This document shows positions 27,172 through 35,269 of a stretch of DNA of 64,000 bases, piece after piece (position 1 is the stretch's first letter; each line of letters starts with the position of its first letter). A model generated the notes under the pieces. It was not told where the DNA came from, searched no databases, and was given only the letters and a program-made list of their open reading frames with translations. The translations under genes and the position numbers were made by a program. Source of the DNA: Fusibacter sp. 3D3 (GTDB taxonomy: Bacteria > Bacillota > Clostridia > Peptostreptococcales > Acidaminobacteraceae); NCBI RefSeq assembly GCF_001748365.1, contig NZ_BDHH01000020.1, positions 1 through 64,000 of the forward strand, given 5' to 3'.

Positions 27172-27232
27172 ATCGACCTCATGGAAGACAGCGATGATGT
27201 CCAAACCGTGTACCATAACTGGGACGAATAAG
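27172..27232 (+). repeat. attR-like direct repeat (second yebC 3' end)
   Basis: Second copy of the 61-bp yebC tail, including the TAA stop. Upstream of it the sequence is unrelated to yebC, so this is the tail displaced (or carried) by the integration event. See 22532-22592. Confidence 0.88.
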
Positions 27233-27279
27233 TTAAGGAGCGAAAGGCAGCAGCTGCAAAGCAGAGGCGTTAGAGCGAC

Positions 27280-27303
27280 TGGTTTTTCACGCAGTGAAAA
27301 AAA
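27280..27303 (+). terminator. Hairpin downstream of displaced yebC tail
   Basis: GTTTTTTCAC-like arm: TTTTTCAC and GTGAAAAA enclose GCA. It probably was the original stem-loop after yebC before the insertion. Confidence 0.45.
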
Positions 27304-27332
27304 CATCCATAGGGTTATATTTTAGACAAGAC

Positions 27333-27365
27333 AATACCGCTGACCTACTAATGGTGAGCGGTATT
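27333..27365 (-). terminator. Stem-loop after LysR gene
   Basis: AATACCGCT pairs with AGCGGTATT around an inner ACC/GGT pairing. There is no clear T-run on the - strand, so its strength is doubtful. Confidence 0.45.
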
Positions 27366-27371
27366 ATTGAT

Positions 27372-28241
27372 TCACCACTCTGTTGCCTTCGTAATCACCA
27401 TATCAATAAGTTTTTCAAGAGCAAGTGAAGAAACTCGACTTTGGTGGTAAAACAATTGCGTAAAAAAGGGCGTGTTACCATTATGCACTTGTGACAATAG
27501 CGATTTGTTATTGATTTCCATTTCAATTGCGTATGAGGGCACATAGGATAGTCCGATACCACTTGTCACATATTTTTTTATGGCTTCAACACTTCCAGTC
27601 TCCAAGAGGTTACTCTGCTGAATACCATGTTGAGATAAATAATTTAGAAAAACTTCCCGATATGTGCACCCTTCTTCTGCAACGATGACCATATGATGCG
27701 ATTTAGGTAAAAAGGTTTGATCCGAATCAAGAGGCGCTATTAGCGAGAAATTTTCTTGTTTTAAAAGTATTGAAGTTAAATTTTTATAAGTGATTGAAGG
27801 CTGGAGCATAACGCAACAATCTAAGGTGCCTTTGGCAACTTGCGCTTTCAGTTCTGGGCATACACCAGTGTGAATGATGAGATCTACGTGGGGGTATTTC
27901 ATTTTATAGGCATATATAATGGGATGAAGGCGGTACATCATTAATGAATCAGGTGCACCAATTCGTAATGTGCCCTTGACTTCTAAGTTTTCAAAGTCAA
28001 AAGAACTGAGTTCGTCATATTTTTCAAGCAATTGATCAACACCAATAAGGAGCTCTCTACCAAATTGAGTGAGCCTAATTTTAGAAGCAGTACGGTCCAA
28101 TAAGCTCTTTCCATAATGGGTTTCAATTGTTTTTATATGCATGGAAACAGACGATTGAGTGTAGCCCAATTTCTCAGCAGCTTTACTAAAACTGCCTGTC
28201 TCCACAATGGTCTTAAACGTTCGAAAATTTCTAATTTCCAT
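27372..28241 (-). CDS. LysR-family transcriptional regulator
   Basis: N-terminal winged helix (FRTFKTIVETGSFSKAAEKLGYTQSSVSMHIKTIE, given in part, residues 5-40) and a C-terminal effector-binding domain (about 90-289). Length 289 is typical. ATG 28241 follows TATGGAGA. It is divergent from the iron-sulfur protein gene at 28354, with a 17-bp palindrome between them, so it probably controls that gene and itself. Effector unknown. Confidence 0.9.
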   Translation of the reverse strand: MEIRNFRTFKTIVETGSFSKAAEKLGYTQSSVSMHIKTIETHYGKSLLDRTASKIRLTQFGRELLIGVDQLLEKYDELSSFDFENLEVKGTLRIGAPDSLMMYRLHPIIYAYKMKYPHVDLIIHTGVCPELKAQVAKGTLDCCVMLQPSITYKNLTSILLKQENFSLIAPLDSDQTFLPKSHHMVIVAEEGCTYREVFLNYLSQHGIQQSNLLETGSVEAIKKYVTSGIGLSYVPSYAIEMEINNKSLLSQVHNGNTPFFTQLFYHQSRVSSLALEKLIDMVITKATEW

Positions 28242-28262
28242 CTAATCTCCATATCATTTATT

Positions 28263-28279
28263 TTGATATCATATATCAA
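28263..28279. promoter_or_regulatory. Candidate LysR operator
   Basis: TTGATAT-CAT-ATATCAA, a perfect 7-bp palindrome with the T-N11-A spacing used by LysR proteins, located 22 bp upstream of the LysR start and 75 bp before the divergent gene. Confidence 0.5.
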
Positions 28280-28353
28280 TAGTTTCAATTTTATTGATGT
28301 TGATTATTATGTTACCATTATATCACAAATTAGTTTTGATGGGAGGCACTATA

Positions 28354-29076
28354 ATGGATCATTTAAAATGGGCGGTTATCCAACATTTTTTTCAAGAACA
28401 TTCGATTGATGTCTATGGTGTAGTGAATGCAGAGGCATTTATTAACGAGCCCAAGGGGCACAGACCGACTGATTTTTTAGAATCCGCAAAAGCAGTTATT
28501 GTTTTTGGACGTGAGCATTTGAAAAGTACACTTATCTGTAATGAGAACGAGCCATATGCGCTGGTTAGAAACAGCCTTACAAAAGCTATTAATGACATCA
28601 GCATTGAGCTGTGCTATATGCTTGAAGCTGAAGGTGTCATTGCCCTTCCAATACATGCTGTGGGAGGCAGTAAATATGATGATGAAACCCAAAAATCAAG
28701 AGGCATGTTGTCGCTAAAGTATGCAGCAGTTCTGGCTGGGTTGGGCTGCATTGGGAAAAATACGCTTGTTATTCATCCTAAACATGGTAATTTATTATGG
28801 TTTGGTGCTGTGGTTATCAATAGTGCACTAGAAGCCTCCCCAGTCACGATGAAACAATTGTGCCCAACGCATTGCAAACTTTGCATAGAAGCGTGCCCTG
28901 TAGGTGCTATTGCGGGTGATCTTAAATTGTTTAATCAAATAAGCTGTTGGAATCATGCTTTTGATAAGTCAGGTACAGAACTTGAAATTACATGTTTTGA
29001 ATGTAGAAAAGTTTGTCCGTTTTCACATTTAAGTATAACCACCGATCTTTTGAAAGTAGGTAAAAACTCATGTTAA
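28354..29076 (+). CDS. QueG-like iron-sulfur protein
   Basis: 240 residues with two 4Fe-4S motifs: CPTHCKLCIEACPVGAI near 173 and CFECRKVCPF near 222, plus an isolated Cys (ISCWN). The arrangement, and the preceding GLGCIGKNTLVIHPKHG, match the C-terminal half of epoxyqueuosine reductase-like proteins, which carry two clusters next to a cobamide site. It is about 100 residues shorter than QueG, so a true queuosine role is doubtful. ATG 28354 follows GGGAGGC; earlier in-frame ATGs lack a ribosome site. It overlaps the kinase gene by 7 bp. Confidence 0.75.
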   Translation: MDHLKWAVIQHFFQEHSIDVYGVVNAEAFINEPKGHRPTDFLESAKAVIVFGREHLKSTLICNENEPYALVRNSLTKAINDISIELCYMLEAEGVIALPIHAVGGSKYDDETQKSRGMLSLKYAAVLAGLGCIGKNTLVIHPKHGNLLWFGAVVINSALEASPVTMKQLCPTHCKLCIEACPVGAIAGDLKLFNQISCWNHAFDKSGTELEITCFECRKVCPFSHLSITTDLLKVGKNSC

Positions 29077-30335
29077 CTGCGTTAGATTCAATTAGTGTAT
29101 TGATTTATGGCATATTGATTATGGCTTTTTTTCTCGATCTCAAAGCGACCCGAAGAAATATCATCATTCTCTCCATATACGTGTTTTTGAGTAGTATTCT
29201 TCAGTATAGTCTCTATTATGTTCATGGTGCTGAAATTATTGAAAAACTCTACCCTATACTGATTCATTTCCCCCTTGTACTTTTATTTTGCACGGTATAT
29301 AAAAGAAGATTGAATCTGGTATTGTTTGTCCTCTTTACGGCTTATATGTTCACATCACCAAGGAGATGGGTTGGAGAAGCAATGGCATTGGTTTTTAATA
29401 ATGAGCCATCAATAGTGCTCATAACCAAAATAATAACATCTATCTTATTGCTGATCGTTATCTATAAATACCTTAAACCCCATGTAAATCGTATATTGGA
29501 ATATCCAAATCCACGCATTACCCTTTTGGCAGCGGTGCCTACTTTAAGCTACTTTCTTGTGTATGCAACTACGGTGTACACCGAGGCACTTTATAATTCA
29601 AGTATCGTCTTTGTAGGCATATTCAGTGTGGGGTTTAATTCTGTTTTTTTTGTTTTTATAATTGCCTATTTTATCGAAATGAATAAAAATTATGAATCCC
29701 AGACGGAACAAACCATATTGAAAATGCAAAATGACATGATCTTAGTCCAACTGGAGGATTATAAGAGTGCCCAGAGAGACTTTGCGGTTTATCGTCATGA
29801 TTTACGGCATCATTTACACTATTTGAGCAATTGTATTTCAGAAAAGCATACAGATGAAGCCTTGAATTATATAACCGAGATTAACAGCGATATTGAGGCA
29901 ACGTATGTTGACCAATACTGTGAAAATACAAATGTCAATTTAATTCTATCTGCTTATGCGGCAAAAGCAAAGACGAGTATGGATAACATTGATATTATAG
30001 CAGATGTTCCAACGAATATCCCCATACAGGCCACTGATATTTGTGTGATTTTATCAAATGGCATAGAAAATGCAATTCATGCCTGCAACCTAATCCCAAA
30101 CAGAAGTGATCGAAAAATAAGGGTGAGCTGTCAGTTTGATCATAAAAAGCTTTTGATTGAGATTTGTAACAGCTACGAAGGGGAGATTCACTTTGAGGAG
30201 GACATCCCAACCTCTAACGAGGCAAACCATGGTTTGGGTATAAAAAGTATTATGGCTATTGCAAAAAAATATAATGGCATATGTGCCTTTACAGAAGAAG
30301 AAGGCATTTTTAAGATGCGCGCAATTCTGTCATGA
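29070..30335 (+). CDS. GHKL-type sensor histidine kinase (AgrC/VirS-like)
   Basis: Membrane sensor with about six transmembrane segments in residues 5-205, followed by a coiled linker (QTEQTILKMQNDMILVQLED), the phosphoacceptor box YRHDLRHHLHYL near 250 and a GHKL ATPase domain with NGIENAIHAC near 335 and HGLGIKSI near 392. This class partners with LytTR response regulators; one is encoded nearby at 33275-34027 on the other strand, with the target genes between them. It overlaps the preceding gene by 7 bp, so the two are translated together. No peptide pheromone gene is evident. Confidence 0.9.
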   Translation: MLTALDSISVLIYGILIMAFFLDLKATRRNIIILSIYVFLSSILQYSLYYVHGAEIIEKLYPILIHFPLVLLFCTVYKRRLNLVLFVLFTAYMFTSPRRWVGEAMALVFNNEPSIVLITKIITSILLLIVIYKYLKPHVNRILEYPNPRITLLAAVPTLSYFLVYATTVYTEALYNSSIVFVGIFSVGFNSVFFVFIIAYFIEMNKNYESQTEQTILKMQNDMILVQLEDYKSAQRDFAVYRHDLRHHLHYLSNCISEKHTDEALNYITEINSDIEATYVDQYCENTNVNLILSAYAAKAKTSMDNIDIIADVPTNIPIQATDICVILSNGIENAIHACNLIPNRSDRKIRVSCQFDHKKLLIEICNSYEGEIHFEEDIPTSNEANHGLGIKSIMAIAKKYNGICAFTEEEGIFKMRAILS

Positions 30336-30383
30336 TCAAGTGAGTGATAAAAAGCATACAACTTCATGAAATACTACTGAAAT

Positions 30384-30404
30384 AGAGCTGCGGCTCTTTT
30401 TTTT
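30384..30404 (+). terminator. Terminator of kinase gene
   Basis: AGAGC-TGCG-GCTCT followed by TTTTTTTT. Confidence 0.8.
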
Positions 30405-30408
30405 AGTA

Positions 30409-30471
30409 TTTTATGACATAAAAAAGGCATTTCATGCAAGGAACCGTTTTTATAAGAAAAACAGAATATAA
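30409..30471 (+). promoter_or_regulatory. LytTR-type operator and promoter of lipoprotein/C11 operon
   Basis: Direct repeats TTTTATG (30409-30415) and TTTCATG (30430-30436) are exactly 21 bp apart, as in AgrA/LytTR sites (9-bp repeats separated by 12 bp). A perfect -10 TATAAT (30466-30471) lies 36 bp after the start of the second repeat, and no good -35 is present, as expected for an activator-dependent promoter. A nearly identical arrangement occurs at 34088-34151. Confidence 0.7.
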
Positions 30472-30495
30472 TGGTAAAGATAATGGAGGGATAGC

Positions 30496-31182
30496 ATGAA
30501 AAAAATATTATTAGGGATGCTTTTGGTGGCTCTATCGATTGTATTTATGGCATGTGGAGATTCTATCGAAGAAGATCGTTCACCAGATGCAGTAAAAACA
30601 GAGGAACAGGTGAGAATTGATGAAAACAATGCGACAATTCTCCCTAAATTGGATGAATTAGAAGCCGTAATCGTTGAGATTGAAAAAGTTGTGGCGGATC
30701 ATGGTTTGGGCGAACAATATCAATCTGCAATGGATCAGATTAGAGCAGAACTGGATGAAGTAACCCAAAACCATCAAACCATTATAGACATGGGGGGGTA
30801 TCTAAAAGGGACTACAGAATTTGAGGCAGCAGTGGTGGGTGCAATTGAGAAGGATAAAGCAATATTGAATTTGATATTAGAAGATTTAGAAACTGGAGAA
30901 ACTGGAGAAGCAGACACGGCACTCGTAGATAAGTTCAACGCACTCATTGATCTCGTAAATCAAGTGACGCTAAAAGCTCAAGAAACGGGTTGGGATAAAG
31001 ATGAGGACATGCTTTCAGAGTTAGGGGTTGTGTATGGCTTTATGGATGAAGTAAAAGCAAAACTTGAAAGTTCAGAGACTATTGATGAAGGTTATAAAAC
31101 TGAGAAGATCGCAATCATCAATGCATTACTTCCTGTTTTTGAGGCATATTTGCAAAAGGTTTCCGTACCGTATATTGAATAA
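30496..31182 (+). CDS. Lipoprotein with one C-terminal SVPY-type helical repeat
   Basis: 228 residues; signal peptide with lipobox VFMAC (Cys about 20). The mature protein is acidic and predicted helical. Its last ~85 residues (DKFNALIDLVNQ ... ETGWDKDEDML ... ALLPVFEAYLQKVSVPY) match, in spacing and key residues, the threefold repeat of the lipoprotein at 34227. No published domain recognised. ATG follows AATGGAGGG. It shares an operon with the clostripain-like gene 36 bp downstream and is controlled by the LytTR-type promoter. Confidence 0.8.
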   Translation: MKKILLGMLLVALSIVFMACGDSIEEDRSPDAVKTEEQVRIDENNATILPKLDELEAVIVEIEKVVADHGLGEQYQSAMDQIRAELDEVTQNHQTIIDMGGYLKGTTEFEAAVVGAIEKDKAILNLILEDLETGETGEADTALVDKFNALIDLVNQVTLKAQETGWDKDEDMLSELGVVYGFMDEVKAKLESSETIDEGYKTEKIAIINALLPVFEAYLQKVSVPYIE

Positions 31183-31218
31183 CATGAAAAAATATGAATT
31201 CAAGGAGGCGCATTAATT

Positions 31219-33249
31219 TTGATTAAGAAAAAACGATTAAAATGGGGTGCATTATTTCTGATGTCTGTATTGATGTTTTTACTGGTTGCTTGTGGTGGTG
31301 ATGCTTCTACAAGTGAAGCATCGGTGGTATTAAATTCGGCGAATGAAATTGGCGAAACCAACCAGACGAAAAGCGTTAAGCAGACAACGCATGAGACTGA
31401 GTGGGCAATTTATTGGTATCTTTGTGGAAGTGATTTAGAATCAGGAGGGGGTTCCGCATCTATAGACCTTTTTGAACTCACCGAGGTTGAATTGCCTGAA
31501 AATGTAAAAATCATTATTCAGACGGGTGGGGCAAGTACTTGGCAGAATGAGTTCGTTGATCCCAATTATATTGAGAGATATGTTTATGACAGCAACGGGC
31601 TAGTGCAAGTGGAGCAACTCCCTTTGACAAGTATGGGAGATGAAGAGACTTTATCCAGCTTTTTAAGCTTTGCAAAGACCAATTATCCAGCGGATAAAAC
31701 GATGTTCTTATTTTGGAATCATGGTGGAGGCACGGTTAGCGGTGCTGCATCTGATGAATTGTTTCAAGGGGATTCACTTGATTTAAGAGAAATGTACAGT
31801 GCATTTAATGCCAATTATGAATTGTCAGAAGCGGATCAGCCTTTTGATATCATTGGTTTTGATACATGTCTTATGGCAACGGTGGATGTGGCCTATACTT
31901 TTTCGGATGTTGGGAAATATTTAGTAGCCTCCCAAGAATTAGAGCCTTCCAATGGATGGAACTACACCGGTATGGCAGACGCATTAGCTCATAATCCAGA
32001 GATGGATGCAGAAACCTTTGGAAAAGTGATTTGTGATACTTACCAAGCGGGCTGCGAAGGGGTTGGAACAGCAGATGATATCACCTTATCTTTGACAGAC
32101 CTTTCAAAATTGGGTGCATTGCTTGGCGCATATGAAGATTTTGGAAAGGAAGCCTTGGCAAGTGCCTGTGCTGAACCTTCGTTTTTCTCCTATTTTGGGC
32201 GAATTGCCTTTGCAACAGAAAATTATGGGGGGAATACAAAGGAACAAGGTTTTTCGAATATGGTGGATCTAGGACACCTTGCAAGACAGTCCTCAGAATT
32301 GCTTCCTGAAACTTCTGAGAATGTGCTTCAGGCACTTGAAAATTGCGTGACCTATAAGGTCAGCGGTCCTTATCGCCAAGAGTCTACGGGACTTTCCTGC
32401 TATTATTCTTTTAACGGAGATATCGATGATTTCAATGGTTATGCGGATTTAGGTTATGGAGAAGCGTTTAAATACTATTATCAATACGGTTTAACAGGTG
32501 AATTGCCTGAATCAGGCATGGATTTCATCGCTGAAATGAACTATGAGACAATAAAGCCACTTGAAACACTTGAAAATGAAGGCTGGGAGAATCATGAACT
32601 CGATGTTGACAGTGAAGGCTCAGCTGTACTTACACTAGGTGAAAATGCAGCGAATATTTTGAGTGGCATCTATATTCAACTTTATTATGTGGACCCTGAA
32701 CTGGATCTGATGCTTTTATTAGGACGTGATAATGATCTGATTGGCGATTGGGATACGGGTGTGTTCAAAGATAACTTCCGAGGTGTTTGGGGGGCACTTG
32801 ATGGCAATTTAGTCAATATGGATATTTCTTATGAGGGAGAGGGTTACAATCTTTATGCAGTGCCAGTGCTCATCAATGGAGAGGATTATAATCTAAATGT
32901 GATCTATGATTTTCAAGCAGAAGCATTTCAAATTCAAGGGGCAAGAAGACCCGTTGATGAAAGTGGCATGGCAGATAAAAACCTGTACACACTGATTGAA
33001 GGCGATATCATAACCACAATTCACTATGCGATGTCCATTTCAGGTGAGGACGATGAACTTGTGCCTGTAGAAGTCGATGAGATTGTATGGGATAACAACA
33101 TGATTTTTGAGGAGATTGACCTCGGCGATGGCCTTTTTATACAAATGTTTGAAATGACGGATATGCAGGGGAATTTCGCATTTTCAGATGCCATTATGTT
33201 TGAGTCAGTAGACGGTGTTATCACCACAACCGTTGGATTTGTGGAGTGA
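31219..33249 (+). CDS. Clostripain-family (C11) cysteine protease lipoprotein
   Basis: Surface-anchored protease of family C11, which usually cleaves after arginine. Signal peptide with lipobox FLLVAC (Cys about 25), then the caspase-like fold starting WAIYWYLCGSDLESGGG near 62. Catalytic His168 is in FLFWNHGGG and catalytic Cys217 in GFDTCLMATVDVAY, the standard pair. The remaining ~350 residues are beta-rich. Start is TTG 31219, after AAGGAGG; the first ATG downstream would cut into the signal peptide. Cotranscribed with the lipoprotein upstream. Its substrate could be one of the lipoproteins or a signalling peptide; that is inference. Confidence 0.88.
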   Translation: MIKKKRLKWGALFLMSVLMFLLVACGGDASTSEASVVLNSANEIGETNQTKSVKQTTHETEWAIYWYLCGSDLESGGGSASIDLFELTEVELPENVKIIIQTGGASTWQNEFVDPNYIERYVYDSNGLVQVEQLPLTSMGDEETLSSFLSFAKTNYPADKTMFLFWNHGGGTVSGAASDELFQGDSLDLREMYSAFNANYELSEADQPFDIIGFDTCLMATVDVAYTFSDVGKYLVASQELEPSNGWNYTGMADALAHNPEMDAETFGKVICDTYQAGCEGVGTADDITLSLTDLSKLGALLGAYEDFGKEALASACAEPSFFSYFGRIAFATENYGGNTKEQGFSNMVDLGHLARQSSELLPETSENVLQALENCVTYKVSGPYRQESTGLSCYYSFNGDIDDFNGYADLGYGEAFKYYYQYGLTGELPESGMDFIAEMNYETIKPLETLENEGWENHELDVDSEGSAVLTLGENAANILSGIYIQLYYVDPELDLMLLLGRDNDLIGDWDTGVFKDNFRGVWGALDGNLVNMDISYEGEGYNLYAVPVLINGEDYNLNVIYDFQAEAFQIQGARRPVDESGMADKNLYTLIEGDIITTIHYAMSISGEDDELVPVEVDEIVWDNNMIFEEIDLGDGLFIQMFEMTDMQGNFAFSDAIMFESVDGVITTTVGFVE

Positions 33250-33274
33250 TTTTCGAGAGGCTCAATAAGGGCAT

Positions 33275-34027
33275 TCAGAGCAATGAATCCGTTTTTTCGC
33301 GGGTTCTTTGAAAAGTATGTTCAATATAGCGCGCCTTCAATGCCGTATAATTTGCTTTAGAGACGGGGATCGTTGCGTTAGAGTAGAGTCTAATTTCACG
33401 TGTGGTTAGGACGTCAATGTAATCGAGATTGACAATAAAAGAGCGATGTGGTTTTACGAACTGTGAATAGGGAAAGAGCACCTTTTCAAGTTTGGAAATT
33501 ACATTGATTTCTTCTAAAACAATACCATTTATCAAATTGTAATATACAGTTCTTCCACAAATTTCAACATACTCAAGCGTATGCAAGGGAATGTGTGTTA
33601 GACCGGTTTTACATTTTACTAAAAGGCTGGCTTCGTGTTGAGTTTGAATCGTGCTCAACACTTTATCCAAAACAGCAAATAATTTTTCTTTCCATATGGG
33701 TTTAAGCGCATAATAAAAAGCATCCACCGTATAAGAATCCACAGCAAATTCAGGTGAAGACGTAAGAAAGATAATTTTAGCGACTTGATCAAGGCGTCTG
33801 ATTTCTCTGGCAGCATCCATCCCATTCAGGGAAGGCATAATGATGTCCAGTAAAATAATAGCATATTGATTACCTTCTTCAATGGCTGAGATGAGCTCTA
33901 CAGCATTTTGAAAGGCAGTGTAAGTGATGTCATAACGGAAAATGTTCATTTCCTTGTAGGCGTTGATAATGTTGATGATGTTTGAAAGTTCAGAGACTTG
34001 ATCATCACAGATCGCAATTTTTAACAC
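33275..34027 (-). CDS. LytTR-family response regulator
   Basis: N-terminal receiver domain with CDDQ at 8-11, phosphoacceptor Asp in ILLDIIMP near 61 and KPIW near 109, then a C-terminal LytTR DNA-binding domain (about 140-240; SFIVNLDYIDVL). Partner of the GHKL kinase at 29070. Start is GTG 34027 preceded by GGGAGG; no ATG is suitably placed. It is divergent from the repeat lipoprotein, and the TTTCATG direct-repeat operator lies between the two genes, so it may control its own synthesis. Confidence 0.92.
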   Translation of the reverse strand: MLKIAICDDQVSELSNIINIINAYKEMNIFRYDITYTAFQNAVELISAIEEGNQYAIILLDIIMPSLNGMDAAREIRRLDQVAKIIFLTSSPEFAVDSYTVDAFYYALKPIWKEKLFAVLDKVLSTIQTQHEASLLVKCKTGLTHIPLHTLEYVEICGRTVYYNLINGIVLEEINVISKLEKVLFPYSQFVKPHRSFIVNLDYIDVLTTREIRLYSNATIPVSKANYTALKARYIEHTFQRTREKTDSLL

Positions 34028-34087
34028 AAAGCACCTCCCGCTGAAATAATACCATTATATCATGTCTTTCTTTGAAATGAGCAGATA

Positions 34088-34151
34088 TTTCATGTAAAAA
34101 AGGAGACGTTTCATGCATAAAACGGTCACAGTCATATAAATCTGATATAGT
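34088..34151 (+). promoter_or_regulatory. LytTR-type operator and promoter of repeat-lipoprotein operon
   Basis: TTTCATG at 34088-34094 and again at 34109-34115, 21 bp apart, with TATAGT (34146-34151) 37 bp after the start of the second repeat. The A-rich spacer (TAAAAAAGGAGAC) also resembles that of the 30409 site (ACATAAAAAAGGCA). Two near-identical sites in one cluster support a common regulator. Confidence 0.72.
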
Positions 34152-34226
34152 TGTGGCATGGGAGAAACACGACACTTGAGTCGGTAATATCTCCTAACTT
34201 ATATTGTGAAGAAAGAGGAAAAAAAT

Positions 34227-35150
34227 ATGAAAAAAATATTATCAGTAATGCTAACCCTTACACTTGTACTTTTCATTTTTACAGGTTGTGGTGGTGGTCC
34301 AGATTTAACGGGCGTGAATCAGAAGTTCAATGAAGTTTCTGCACTTTTTAATGAAACGGCAGCGCTTGTTGAATCAAACGGGTGGTCAACTGACGCAGAA
34401 ATGCTAGCAACACATAATTCAATAGCAGAGGCGCTTAATGGGATCAAAGCAATTCTTGAAGATCCTGAGCAGTCAAAAGATATCGACGTAGAACAAATGA
34501 CAGCAGAGCTTGATGGACTGATTCCTGTGCTCAATGATTATAAAGCAGCAGTTTCTGTACCTTATGAGCCAGTTGTTGATTTGACAGCGGTTACAGACAA
34601 GTTTAACGAAGTTTCAAATCTCTTTAACGAAACAGCTGAGATTGGAAATGCAAACGGCTGGGCAAATGAACCAAGCATACTTGAAATTCACAATTCAATT
34701 GCAGATACTCTAGAGAGTATTAGAGTGCTCATTGAAGATCCAGAACAATCTCAATTAATAGATGCAGAACAATTAACTGCTGATCTAGAGGCAATGATTC
34801 CCTTGATTAATGACTATAAGGCAGCGATTTCGGTGCCCTATGAAGCTGGCGCTGTGTCAGGATTTGATTTGACAGTACTTACAGAGCGTTATAATAAAAC
34901 ATTAGACCTCTATAATCAAGTCGTTGCAGCAGCTGAAGCTAATGGATGGAAAGATAAAGCAGAACTTACAGCATCGCTCAATGAAATTTCGATGACACTT
35001 GATGATTGCTATCAAATCCTCAGTGATCCGAGTGTACTTGAAGGCAGTGATATGACACAAGCGGATGTAGATGACTATGTTAGCTTAATTGAGGAACTTC
35101 ACTCAATTCTAATAGATACTTTAGCAGCAGTTTCAGTACCTGCGAATTAG
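34227..35150 (+). CDS. Lipoprotein with three tandem SVPY-type helical repeats
   Basis: 307 residues; signal peptide with lipobox FIFTGC (Cys about 20). The mature part is three copies of a ~90-residue helical unit. Each starts K/RFNE-like (KFNEVSALFNETA), has NGW in the middle, then a DPEQS-like turn (changed in copy 3), and ends Y-K-A-A-hydrophobic-SVPYE (copy 3: LAAVSVPAN). The same unit ends the lipoprotein at 30496. ATG 34227 follows AAAGAGG; the upstream in-frame GTG is part of the ribosome site region. No function known; leads the operon with LemA and DUF2207 genes. Confidence 0.82.
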   Translation: MKKILSVMLTLTLVLFIFTGCGGGPDLTGVNQKFNEVSALFNETAALVESNGWSTDAEMLATHNSIAEALNGIKAILEDPEQSKDIDVEQMTAELDGLIPVLNDYKAAVSVPYEPVVDLTAVTDKFNEVSNLFNETAEIGNANGWANEPSILEIHNSIADTLESIRVLIEDPEQSQLIDAEQLTADLEAMIPLINDYKAAISVPYEAGAVSGFDLTVLTERYNKTLDLYNQVVAAAEANGWKDKAELTASLNEISMTLDDCYQILSDPSVLEGSDMTQADVDDYVSLIEELHSILIDTLAAVSVPAN

Positions 35151-35230
35151 TTCATAAAAAAATGAACGTAGGGTGGTAGATCCTAAGAATAAACCCTTAA
35201 GCCACGACCGCTACTGCGGCCGTGGCTTTT
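35150..35230 (+). other. Intercistronic three-hairpin segment
   Basis: GTTCAT/ATGAAC (35150-35167), AGGGT/ACCCT (about 35170-35198) and the GC-rich GCCACGACCGC/GCGGCCGTGGC (35201-35226) follow one another, the last followed by only four T. It could be a partial terminator or mRNA processing element that lowers lemA expression relative to the lipoprotein; its GC content and three-hairpin layout recall the block at 5714-5875. Confidence 0.5.
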
Positions 35231-35269
35231 AACAATCAATATTGATGATAAAAAATGGAGGATGTAGCT

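Larger units (their letters stand above)
22593..27232. mobile_element. Decayed prophage-type island integrated at yebC
   Basis: Bounded by the 61-bp direct repeats. Inside, in order: a tyrosine-recombinase N-terminal fragment, a secreted-protein fragment, an unknown 141-residue ORF, a portal-protein remnant, a roughly 600-bp AT-rich stretch, two unknown ORFs with good ribosome sites, a small connector-like gene and a frameshifted structural gene. All are on the + strand. The base composition is more AT-rich than the flanks. With no complete integrase, terminase or capsid gene it cannot move by itself. Confidence 0.85.

Noticed and set aside
27067..27306. 79-codon ORF on the - strand across the right att repeat
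   Set aside because: It crosses the displaced yebC tail and a hairpin, has no ribosome site and an odd Cys/Phe-rich composition.
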